Assembly: GCF_045062745.1 (NCBI RefSeq)
Contig: NZ_JBJGED010000002.1
Location: 248,001-312,000, forward strand
DNA length: 64,000 nt
DNA from: Paenibacillus_AA sp045062745
Lineage (GTDB): Bacteria > Bacillota > Bacilli > Paenibacillales > NBRC-103111
Reading direction: 5' to 3'
A model generated the notes under the pieces. That model searched no databases. It saw only the letters and a program-made list of their open reading frames with translations, and was not told the DNA's origin. Shown here piece after piece: positions 50,418 to 58,563 of the stretch (its first letter is position 1; each line of letters starts with the position of its first letter). Position numbers and translations under genes: made by a program.

Positions 50418-50969
50418 ATGGATATCGGCTCCACCATACGCGCGATTCGGAAACGAAAAAATATCACAATCGCTCAAATTTGTGAAGAAACCGGCTTGTC
50501 ACAAGGCTTTATGAGTCAGGTTGAAACTAATAAAACGTCCCCCTCCATCTCGACGCTTGAAAGCATAGCGCAAGCTTTGAAGGTTCCATTAGCTTATTTG
50601 CTCTTGAAAAAAGAGGATCGCATGAATATTGTTCGGAAGGATGAACGAAAAATTACGACAAGCGGTTCGGAGCATCTGAAGGTGGAGCATCTGAGCTCCA
50701 CCAAGAACGTAAGGATGATGCTAGTGGAGATCCCTCCCGGGGCTTCCACAGGGGACATCCCTCATGCACATGAAGGCGAAGAGGTCCATGTTGTAGTAAA
50801 AGGGAGGATCTACGCCGAGCAAGGGGAGGATGCGGCCGAATTCGGAGAGGGCGATTCTTTCAGTTGGAATGCGTGCACGCCCCACATGGTGAGAAATATA
50901 GGCGAGGATACGGCAATTGTGCTGATCTCCATCTATACGGAGACCGACAGCAGATGGGATTTTCTATAA
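50418..50969 (+). CDS. XRE-family regulator with C-terminal cupin domain
   Basis: A 183-residue regulator. The helix-turn-helix is at about residues 8-60 (ITIAQICEETGLSQGFMSQVETNKTSPSISTL region) and the cupin at about 110-175 (PHAHEGEEVHVVVKGRIYAEQGEDAAEFGEGDSFSW region, with His and Glu metal ligands). Such proteins bind a small ligand in the cupin and control a neighbouring operon. The ATG at 50418 has GAGGTG eight bases upstream; the TTG at 50403 is unlikely. It is divergent from the DoxX-esterase pair, its likely target. Confidence 0.88.
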   Translation: MDIGSTIRAIRKRKNITIAQICEETGLSQGFMSQVETNKTSPSISTLESIAQALKVPLAYLLLKKEDRMNIVRKDERKITTSGSEHLKVEHLSSTKNVRMMLVEIPPGASTGDIPHAHEGEEVHVVVKGRIYAEQGEDAAEFGEGDSFSWNACTPHMVRNIGEDTAIVLISIYTETDSRWDFL

Positions 50970-50999
50970 GATAAAGCCGGGGGATCCCCGGCTTTATCT
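50969..50999. terminator. Strong terminator after the cupin-HTH regulator
   Basis: AGATAAAGCCGGGG and CCCCGGCTTTATCT form a near-perfect palindrome starting at the stop codon. It also sits at the end of the convergent GH42 gene. Confidence 0.85.
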
Positions 51000-51005
51000 G
51001 CGTTT

Positions 51006-53063
51006 TCATTCTCTTTCTCTCGTCAAGATTTGGTACCCGTAAGGCGGAAGAATCGCACTATCCCCGGCCGGAGTTCCTTCCAAATCACGCAAAGGCTCCT
51101 TGAAGGCTACGGGCTGTTCTTGATCGGTAAAATTATGAAGGAAGATGTAATCCCGGACGCCGTCAGTCCGGACATGGGCGTTAACACCCTCCGCCCATTC
51201 TGCCCGTACCGAGCGCTTGATCCCGCAACGGGCAGCCAGCTTGCCGTAAAAATCGTCCTGAAACGCGGGCTCGGCTCGCGCCGCGATATAATAAACCTCA
51301 CCTTCCCCGATTCGGTTAACGGTCAATGCGGGATACCCTTGATAGAAATCTTCCTTGTACTCGGCGATCACTTCCGCCGTCTCCGCATGAATCAGATCGC
51401 ACATCAAGGAAACCGAGTACGTTCCGGTCAAGCCTTCCCAGCCTGGCCCTTTCATCCCGATGGAGTTGCGGTCTTCCGGATACAGGGCGTCCAGCTCCTC
51501 CGCCCATACTCCGGTCAGCCGGCGGAGCGGTCCCGGGAACCCGCCCAGGAAGACGAGATCGTTCTCGTCGACAATCCCGCTCCAATAGGTGAGGACGAGC
51601 GTACCTCCCGAGCGAACGAAGGACTCCAGCCGTTCGGCTGTTCCGGGCTTGACCATATATAGCATCGGGGCGACCACCAGTTTATAGCCGTCAAGCGGAC
51701 GGTCCATCGGCAATACGTCGGCCGGAATGCCCAGCTTCCAGAACGGTTCATAATGGCGCAGTACTTCTTGTTCGTAGCTGAGGTTCGGCTTTCGCGGTCC
51801 CTCCGCGCCTTCTACCGCCCACCCGTTCTCGATGTCATAAATCAGTGCGATTTCTGCCGGAACGAACGTGCCGGCAATCGTCTCCAGACGTTCCAGGCAA
51901 GCGCCCACTTCAGCCACATCGCGAAACACTCGCGTATGCTCATGCCCGCTGTGGTCGACAACGGCTCCGTGCAGCTTCTCGGAAGCTCCTCGGCTCTTGC
52001 GCCACTGGAAGTATTGCACGGAATCGGAGCCGTGCGCGACCGCTTGAATCGAAGACAAGGCGTGCATGCCGGGCCGCTTCAGCTTGGCGACCTCCTGCCA
52101 GTTCGTCATGCTCGGCGTGCTCTCCATGAGCAGAAACGGTTGTCCGTCCTTGAGCGAGCGGTACCGGTCGTGAACGAATGCGGTCCTGCAGGCCGTGTGC
52201 CAGTCGGGACCCCGGTCATGCCAGCGCGGGTAGCTGTCCCACGAGACGAGATCCACGTGCTCTGCCATTCGTTCGTAATTGATGATGCACATGCTCATGA
52301 AATTCGTGGTGACCGGTATGTCCGGAGCAAGCCGCTTCAGCGGCTCGATTTCCCGTATCATAAAATCGGTGCTCTGATCGGTTACGAAACGTTTCCAATC
52401 CAACTGCAAGCCTTGCAGCTTGAATTCCCCGATCGGGGATGGAGACTCGATCTCCTCCCAATCGGAGTAGGTGTGGCTCCAAAAGGTCGTATACCACGCC
52501 TTGTTCAACCGATCCAGGTCGTTGCCGTATTTGTTCTGCAGCCACAGCCGGAACGCATTCTGGCACAAGCCGCAATGGCATTCCCCGCCATATTCGTTGG
52601 AGATGTGCCACAGCAGTAATCCGGGATGATCTTGATATCGTTCCGCTAGCAGCGTATTGATGATTCTGACTTTCTCCCGGTACACCGGCGACGTATAGCA
52701 ATGATTATGGCGGGTTCCGAATAAATTGCGTACCCGCTCGGGCCGGACCCGCAATACCTCCGGGTATTTCTTGGCTAACCAGGGCGGCCTCGCCCCGCTG
52801 GGCGTTGCCAGTATGGTGTAAACACCATTCCGGTACATCTTGTCCATCGTCTCGTCCAGCCACCCGAATTCGAATTGCCCCTCCCTCGGCTCCAGGCTGG
52901 ACCAGGAGAACATGCCTATGGCCATGACATTGGTCTTGGCGAGACGCATCAGGCGCATATCCTCATCCCAGATGTCCGGCATATGCATCCACTGTTCCGG
53001 GTTGTAATCGGCTCCGTGCAGCAGGCGCGGAAGCTTGGGAAAAAGCGGCTTTCGTTCCCTCAT
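51006..53063 (-). CDS. Beta-galactosidase, glycoside hydrolase family 42
   Basis: A 685-residue GH42 enzyme. LLHGADYNPEQWM begins the TIM barrel, the acid/base is Glu157 in LLWHISNEYGGECHCGLC, and the nucleophile is the Glu of FLLMESTPSMTNW (about 320). Four cysteines (122, 162, 164, 167) match the zinc cluster seen in some GH42 enzymes. The trimerisation and C-terminal beta domains follow, ending YGYQILTRERE. There is no signal peptide, so it acts on imported galactosides. It is 18 bases after the FAD oxidoreductase gene, the last gene of the operon. Confidence 0.94.
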   Translation of the reverse strand: MRERKPLFPKLPRLLHGADYNPEQWMHMPDIWDEDMRLMRLAKTNVMAIGMFSWSSLEPREGQFEFGWLDETMDKMYRNGVYTILATPSGARPPWLAKKYPEVLRVRPERVRNLFGTRHNHCYTSPVYREKVRIINTLLAERYQDHPGLLLWHISNEYGGECHCGLCQNAFRLWLQNKYGNDLDRLNKAWYTTFWSHTYSDWEEIESPSPIGEFKLQGLQLDWKRFVTDQSTDFMIREIEPLKRLAPDIPVTTNFMSMCIINYERMAEHVDLVSWDSYPRWHDRGPDWHTACRTAFVHDRYRSLKDGQPFLLMESTPSMTNWQEVAKLKRPGMHALSSIQAVAHGSDSVQYFQWRKSRGASEKLHGAVVDHSGHEHTRVFRDVAEVGACLERLETIAGTFVPAEIALIYDIENGWAVEGAEGPRKPNLSYEQEVLRHYEPFWKLGIPADVLPMDRPLDGYKLVVAPMLYMVKPGTAERLESFVRSGGTLVLTYWSGIVDENDLVFLGGFPGPLRRLTGVWAEELDALYPEDRNSIGMKGPGWEGLTGTYSVSLMCDLIHAETAEVIAEYKEDFYQGYPALTVNRIGEGEVYYIAARAEPAFQDDFYGKLAARCGIKRSVRAEWAEGVNAHVRTDGVRDYIFLHNFTDQEQPVAFKEPLRDLEGTPAGDSAILPPYGYQILTRERE

Positions 53064-53081
53064 CGGTGTCTCCCTCCTCTA

Positions 53082-54911
53082 TCAGTAACATCTGATTTCA
53101 AAAACGCGAGCGTGGTCCAATCCGCCCATGCCCAGCACCTCCAAGCGGAGCTTCTTGACCTGATCAAGCTCGGTATGGCAAGTAACCTGTCGTTGGTAAT
53201 TGTCTTCCACGTGCATCACTTGACGACAAGCCTCGGGAGAATCCGTAAAATATGCGATTACCCGGAACGCCTTCAACGTCTCCGGCTGCGGCCCCCATTC
53301 GTTCTGCTTGTGCAAATGCTCATCATGCGTCAGCGTCAGTCTGCGGTGCATGCCGGTGTCGAGAACGATGATGATTTCCCGTATCGATACTGGGGTCACC
53401 CATTCCAATTCAATCCACGGCTCCCGGTCGTCGGGAAGCGACATCCACCGGTGTGTGCCGGGAACGGCCAGATCCGGTCTGACTCCTCTCTCTCCATGCA
53501 TGGAACGGGTATATCCATCGATAATATGGGACGCCTTCCCCTCCGTCTGCTCGGAGGAGGCTCTGACCACAGCATCACTGGACAAATTGCGAATAGCGGT
53601 AACACCGGGCAGGAACGCATCCTGCTTGATCAGCTGCTGCTGCGTGTGACGGATCAACTCCTGGTCCTGCCACGCTCGCTCCATTGGGACACCTTCCCGA
53701 ACGACAAGTGCGGCGAAAGTGCCGGCGCCTTGTCCCATTACGCCGCACGTGGCCATCACCCTCGTGCTGGAAAACGCGATATGCGTAGCCGAGATGTTGC
53801 GACCGGCAAACATCAGATTGTCCACATTGGCGCTAACGAGCGCCCGAAGAGGAATTTCATACACATTGTTCGTAATCGGCTGACTGCACGGATCGGTGTC
53901 TTTGGCCTCGATTCCTTTGGGCGGATGCGTATCCATCGGCCATCCCCCATATGCGATCACATCCTCGAAGTGTACGGCATCTTCCAAGTCCCTTTGGGTC
54001 AGCATATGCTTGCCGATAAACCGCCTCGACTCCCGCTTCCCGGGCACGAAGCCGAACCAATCCAGCGCCCAGTTCTCGGATTCCGGATGATGACCGCTGT
54101 TTTTGATATGATCCCAGACGCCCATCATGATGGCCATCAGCTCATCGCGTATCGTTTCGTTGTCCGCGATCGTATCCAGCAATCCGCCGAACTCCACCCA
54201 CCAGTAGCCGTATTCCCAGGAGCTGTGGCTGCGGTACTTCAAATCCTCTTCCGTAAAATGCTTCGCCCATACCGGCGGGATAAACTTCATCGGCCGGCCC
54301 ATATTGCGAGCGGTAAACAGCAACGAGGAGCCAAGTCGGTAAGGATCGGCTTCTTCTCCCGCGTGCGACTCTCCATATTGCCGGGTAGACTCCCTGCCGG
54401 TCGTGTATAACGCTCCCGCCTCTTTGCCGAGCCGGCCGTCTCCCGTACAGTCTATGAATATTTTCGCGAACAGCTCGAAGTCATGCTCCGTGCTTTCACG
54501 AGTACACATGACCGACACGATCCGGCTCCCATCCATACGCACACCGGTCACTGTCGTATTGAGCATCAGCGTCAGACTCGGCTCGGCCCGACACTTTTCA
54601 TATAGGATCAGATCGAACATGGATGCGCTTCGCTGCGGATTGCGGACGGCGCACTCCAGGAGAATTTCCTCCAAAATCCCCCCTTCCCTGGCTTCCGTCT
54701 GAAGCGCCTTCCCCCGCTTCGAGTTAGCCGCCCCGACGATGTGCATCCGGATTTCCGAAGAGGCATTTCCCCCCAGTACGGGCCGGTCCTGGCATAGGAT
54801 CACCTTGGCGCCGTTCCGGGCCGCGGCCAGTGCCGCCATGACTCCGGAAATGCCACCTCCGGCAACTAGCACATCTGTATGGATCCGTTGTCGACTCTCT
54901 TTTTCAATCAC
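53082..54911 (-). CDS. FAD-dependent oxidoreductase with discoidin-like C-terminus
   Basis: A 609-residue flavoprotein of the PF12831 type. The FAD-binding fold begins TDVLVAGGGISGVMAALAAARNGAKV, followed by DRPVLGGNASSEIRMHIVGA, which is characteristic of the family, and a second FAD contact NLMFAGRNISATHIAFSSTRV (about 390-410). The last ~150 residues (ASHIIDGYTRSMHGE to the end) look like an F5/8 type C or galactose-binding beta domain, as in sugar-binding modules. No signal peptide is seen. It lies between the receptor gene (gap 80) and the GH42 gene (gap 18). Its substrate is probably a sugar or glycoside, but this is inference. Confidence 0.82.
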   Translation of the reverse strand: MIEKESRQRIHTDVLVAGGGISGVMAALAAARNGAKVILCQDRPVLGGNASSEIRMHIVGAANSKRGKALQTEAREGGILEEILLECAVRNPQRSASMFDLILYEKCRAEPSLTLMLNTTVTGVRMDGSRIVSVMCTRESTEHDFELFAKIFIDCTGDGRLGKEAGALYTTGRESTRQYGESHAGEEADPYRLGSSLLFTARNMGRPMKFIPPVWAKHFTEEDLKYRSHSSWEYGYWWVEFGGLLDTIADNETIRDELMAIMMGVWDHIKNSGHHPESENWALDWFGFVPGKRESRRFIGKHMLTQRDLEDAVHFEDVIAYGGWPMDTHPPKGIEAKDTDPCSQPITNNVYEIPLRALVSANVDNLMFAGRNISATHIAFSSTRVMATCGVMGQGAGTFAALVVREGVPMERAWQDQELIRHTQQQLIKQDAFLPGVTAIRNLSSDAVVRASSEQTEGKASHIIDGYTRSMHGERGVRPDLAVPGTHRWMSLPDDREPWIELEWVTPVSIREIIIVLDTGMHRRLTLTHDEHLHKQNEWGPQPETLKAFRVIAYFTDSPEACRQVMHVEDNYQRQVTCHTELDQVKKLRLEVLGMGGLDHARVFEIRCY

Positions 54912-54991
54912 GATGGTACTCCTCCCTGCTGCTGATCGTTTTGCAAACTAAAGAGGAAAGGAAGCAGGCTCCTCTTCCTTTCCCCCCGATT

Positions 54992-56527
54992 TTACTTCAC
55001 GTAACCAAGCTCTTTCAGTTTTTTATCAGCGGCATCTATATAAGCTTTGTAATTCATCGATCCTTCCAGTGTCTTCAAGAAGCTGTCATATTCGCCGAGC
55101 GGCCGTTTGCCGTACATGAATTTAGTCAGCTCTTCTTCAATAAACCGGCCTGCGTCACCAGGATTGTAGCCGCTCGGGAAGTCGACAAATCCGTTCAACC
55201 CTTGAATACGCGGTGTTTTTTGCGCGAACTCGATAAACTTGATCTGCGAAGCGAATTTCACCTGCAAGTACTCCAGCTCCGGACGGCCTGTGAATTGGTA
55301 CAACCAGAAGTAAGCTCCCTCTTTGGCCATCAAATCGGTCGGTATGACTTTGTCGCCTTCGAGATTAAAATGCTTTCCCTTTACGCCATACTGGACCAGC
55401 AGGGAACCTTCTTTCGAAGAAACATAATTCAGAAGATCGATCACTTTTTGCAGCTTCTCCGGTTGTTTCTCCAGCGCCTTCGGAATCGCATACAGCCCTG
55501 CAGGATTTCCGATGTCCCAAGTGCTCGTATATTTGCCGCCCGGTCCCTGGATCGCCTCCATCTGGATCCAGACGGCATTCGGATTCACCGCTTTAATCTG
55601 CTCCAATGTTTGATCGCTGTTGATGGAAGACCATTCCGAGTATAGGATTCCCGCTTGCCCTTTAATCGCCTTTTGGCGAGCAAGGACGGCCGTGTTGGCC
55701 ATTAATTCCGGATCTGTCACGCCCGCTGCGGTCAATTTATTAATAAAGGCGAGGGCATCCTTCATCCCCGGGTCATATAATGCGTTCATCACTTTATTAT
55801 TTTTCACATAGAAGCTCGGGGCACCGTCTCCCATCCCTACTCCATAGGCACCGAAGATCGAGAAGAACGCATCGAAATGGCTGCCTGTGATCCCGACCGT
55901 ATCTTTCTTTCCATTGCCGTCCGGATCGTTTTCCGTAAACGCTTTCGCGACTTCCAGCAATTCTTCGGGAGTAGTAGGAACCTTCAGATTCAATTTATCG
56001 AGCCAGTCCTTGCGAATCCAAAAGGAAGTTTTGGACATCGTGGGCTTCTTGGCGATGGCGAACGTTTTGCCGTTCTGCATACCTTGCTTCAAGCTGGCTT
56101 CGCCGATAAAATCCTTCGTCGGCTTTAACCTATCCAAGTAAGGAGTAAGATCAAGAAGCAGGCCCTGATCGGATAATTGCTTGAGCTGCCCGCGATCGAT
56201 GGCGAACAGATCCGGGAAATTGCCGGAAGCGAGGCGCACGTTCACCTGATTTTTGTAATCGTCACTGGAAGCATACACGGTTAAGTTGATTTGGGTATTC
56301 AGCGCTTTATCCAGTTCCTGCTTAATGATATCCTGATCGGGAGTGGGCAGCCCGCTTCCCGTTTCGATGATGTCCAGCTTCACCGGCATGCTGCTGCTGG
56401 CCGCCGGTGTTCCGCCGGCCGCCGGTTTATCGGACGGTTTGTCCGCAGACCCCCCACAGCCCGCTATAAGCGCCGTCCCTGCGATCGTGATAGCCGATAG
56501 CATCGGTACAATTATTTTCCTTTTCAT
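54992..56527 (-). CDS. Extracellular solute-binding lipoprotein
   Basis: A 511-residue sugar-binding lipoprotein. The signal peptide MKRKIIVPMLSAITIAGTAL ends in the lipobox IAGC (Cys about 24), followed by a Gly/Ser/Ala/Pro linker. Family-1 blocks are NVRLASGNFPDLFAIDRGQL, LLLDLTPYLDRLKP, FWIRKDWLDKLNLKVPTTPEEL and AFTENDPDGNGKKDTVG. AAGGGG lies six bases before the ATG; the open frame further upstream overlaps the permease gene and is not real. It is the receptor of the second importer. Confidence 0.93.
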   Translation of the reverse strand: MKRKIIVPMLSAITIAGTALIAGCGGSADKPSDKPAAGGTPAASSSMPVKLDIIETGSGLPTPDQDIIKQELDKALNTQINLTVYASSDDYKNQVNVRLASGNFPDLFAIDRGQLKQLSDQGLLLDLTPYLDRLKPTKDFIGEASLKQGMQNGKTFAIAKKPTMSKTSFWIRKDWLDKLNLKVPTTPEELLEVAKAFTENDPDGNGKKDTVGITGSHFDAFFSIFGAYGVGMGDGAPSFYVKNNKVMNALYDPGMKDALAFINKLTAAGVTDPELMANTAVLARQKAIKGQAGILYSEWSSINSDQTLEQIKAVNPNAVWIQMEAIQGPGGKYTSTWDIGNPAGLYAIPKALEKQPEKLQKVIDLLNYVSSKEGSLLVQYGVKGKHFNLEGDKVIPTDLMAKEGAYFWLYQFTGRPELEYLQVKFASQIKFIEFAQKTPRIQGLNGFVDFPSGYNPGDAGRFIEEELTKFMYGKRPLGEYDSFLKTLEGSMNYKAYIDAADKKLKELGYVK

Positions 56528-56613
56528 ACCATACCCCTTATCTCTTCGGTTTATATTGTTGTATAATACCGTGTCCGTCGGTTCCGGCTGCAGTCCGGAA
56601 TTCGGATACGGAA

Positions 56614-57474
56614 TCAACCTTTCACAGAGCCGAGCAGCATCCCTTTCGTGAAATGCTTCTGAATGAACGGATACACAAGGATGATCGGCAAGCTTGCAAT
56701 GACGACGGAAGCCATTTGCATCGTTTCCGTAGGCAGAATGTTCTCGACGTTCTCGAGCGGCTGCTGCGTCATCATCAAGATTTCGCGGATGACGACCTGC
56801 AAAGGAAATAAACTGCGGTCCGTCACGTACATAATCGCCTGGAAAAATTCGTTCCAATGTCCGACCATGTAGAACAACCCGATGGTGAGCATGGACGGTA
56901 CAGAGAGCGGCAGCACGATCTGCCATAAGATTCGGAACTCCTTCGCGCCATCGATCCGGGCGGATTCGAACAATTCATCCGGCAGGCTTTCGAAAAAGCT
57001 TTTCATAATCAGCACGTTAAAGCTCCATACGGCGTTCGGTAAAATCATCGACCAGATGGAATCGAGCAACCCAAGCGCTTTCACGACCAAGTATGTCGGA
57101 ATAATGCCGCCGCTGAACAGCATCGTGAAGACGACCAGGAGCAAGAAGAGGCTTCTGCCCGGCAGGTTGCGCCGGCTGAGCGGATAAGCCATCAGCGTAG
57201 TGAGCACCAGGTTGACGAGGGTGCCGACGACTGTAATGATCACCGTGATCACGAAAGCGCTGGAAATCGTCGTTTTGCTGAACAGCTCCTTGTAAGCGCT
57301 GAACGTAATCGATTTCGGAATTAAGATGAAACCGCCGTTTTTCAATACTTCCGAGAAAGGGGTGATGGACACCGATACGACATACAGGATCGGTAAAATG
57401 GCCGCTAGTCCTGTCAGCCCAAGAATGAGGACGACAACCGCATTGACGATCCGGTCTTCCCAGCCTCTTACCAT
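56614..57474 (-). CDS. Sugar ABC transporter permease (LplC-like)
   Basis: A 286-residue permease with six membrane segments. The EAA loop is LFESARIDGAKEFRILWQIVLPLSVPS and the end is LPIILVYPFIQKHFTKGMLLGSVKG, nearly the same as the paralogue at 40118-41002. The start overlaps the stop of the LplB-like gene by seven bases; an alternative ATG at 57489 is possible. No ATPase gene is present nearby. Confidence 0.92.
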   Translation of the reverse strand: MVRGWEDRIVNAVVVLILGLTGLAAILPILYVVSVSITPFSEVLKNGGFILIPKSITFSAYKELFSKTTISSAFVITVIITVVGTLVNLVLTTLMAYPLSRRNLPGRSLFLLLVVFTMLFSGGIIPTYLVVKALGLLDSIWSMILPNAVWSFNVLIMKSFFESLPDELFESARIDGAKEFRILWQIVLPLSVPSMLTIGLFYMVGHWNEFFQAIMYVTDRSLFPLQVVIREILMMTQQPLENVENILPTETMQMASVVIASLPIILVYPFIQKHFTKGMLLGSVKG

Positions 57475-58439
57475 ACGCCTTCCCCCCATTTCTTGGATAA
57501 ATGATTGGAGCCGAGAACGAGGACGAGCCCAATCAGCGATTTGAACAACCCGACGGCCGCCCCCAAGGAGAAGTTCAGCTGCTGCAGCCCGGTCCGGAAC
57601 ACCCAAGTATCGATAATATCCGCGACCTGATACACTTGAATGTTGTACAAAATGTAAATTTGATCGAAACCGGCGTCCATAATGTGCCCCAGCTTCAAGA
57701 TGAGCAGCATCACAATCACATTCCGAATCCCCGGCAGCGTAATGTGCCACATCATCCTGAGCCGGCTTGCGCCGTCCACACGAGCCGCCTCATATAGGGT
57801 CGGATCGATCGATGTCATGGCGGCGAGGTAGATGACCGCTCCCCAGCCGAGATCCTTCCACACCTCCGAGATGACGAGAATGGACCGGAAGTAATCGATC
57901 GACGTCATAAATCCGATCGATTGTCCGCCGGAGTCTTCGATCCAGCGGTTGACGATCCCTGAATTTTGCGAGAGCAGCGCGATCAGTATGCCGTAAATGA
58001 TAACCCAGGACAGGAAATGCGGCATATAGGTCACGGTCTGTACGATCGTTCTAAACCAGCGCAGCCTGCATTCATTGAGCAGAAGCGCCATCACAATCGG
58101 CGGCGCCATTCCGAACACCAGCTTATACAGGCTGATGACGAACGTATTGATCATAAGCTGGCCGAAATAAGGGGATTGAAAGAACGTCTGAAAATGCTTG
58201 TACCAGGGATCCGCCCAGTTGCTGCCTAGGATGCCGTCCAAGATTTGAAAGTCCTTGAACGCGATGACGAGCCCATACATCGGAAAATAGCGGAAGATCA
58301 CAAAGTAAAGCAGTCCGGGCAATAGCATGAGATAAAACGCTCGAAACGCCCATACCCGCTTCACAGACTCTGTAAGCCCCGACTCCCTTACCCTGCTCCC
58401 GGCCCTCGTATTACGCCCGCCTAGGATTTGCTGTTTCAT
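57468..58439 (-). CDS. Sugar ABC transporter permease (LplB-like)
   Basis: A 323-residue permease with six membrane segments. AFYLMLLPGLLYFVIFRYFPMYGLVIAF marks segment 1, the EAA loop is YEAARVDGASRLRMMWHITLPGI and the end is FSLGAAVGLFKSLIGLVLVLGSNHLSKKWGEGVW. The ATG at 58439 has AGGTGG five bases upstream. It is the first gene of the operon LplB-LplC-receptor-FAD oxidoreductase-GH42. A cre-like site overlapping a candidate -10 lies 56-70 bases upstream. The adjacent YesM-YesN-type pair is the likely activator. Confidence 0.93.
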   Translation of the reverse strand: MKQQILGGRNTRAGSRVRESGLTESVKRVWAFRAFYLMLLPGLLYFVIFRYFPMYGLVIAFKDFQILDGILGSNWADPWYKHFQTFFQSPYFGQLMINTFVISLYKLVFGMAPPIVMALLLNECRLRWFRTIVQTVTYMPHFLSWVIIYGILIALLSQNSGIVNRWIEDSGGQSIGFMTSIDYFRSILVISEVWKDLGWGAVIYLAAMTSIDPTLYEAARVDGASRLRMMWHITLPGIRNVIVMLLILKLGHIMDAGFDQIYILYNIQVYQVADIIDTWVFRTGLQQLNFSLGAAVGLFKSLIGLVLVLGSNHLSKKWGEGVW

Positions 58440-58494
58440 AAGGCCCACCTCTCCTCTGTCTACTCACTCGCTTCCGAACGGGCTGAATTCAGTA

Positions 58495-58509
58495 TAGCAA
58501 GCGTTTACA
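58495..58509 (-). promoter_or_regulatory. CcpA cre-like site upstream of the second importer operon
   Basis: On the minus strand the core TGTAAACGCTTGC fits the cre consensus; the 15-mer has one mismatch at its outer edge. A TATACT follows immediately, so bound CcpA would sit between the -35 and -10. Confidence 0.6.
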
Positions 58510-58563
58510 GGGGAAAATATACAGGGATCCTGTTAAAATGTTCGAATTATTGCAAACGCGGGA

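Noticed and set aside
56528..56926. Upstream extension of the second binding protein frame
   Set aside because: It overlaps the permease gene and lies before a proper signal peptide start.
40118..58439. The two LplB/LplC pairs as a recent duplication
   Set aside because: They share family motifs, but the rest differs strongly and the operons carry different enzymes.
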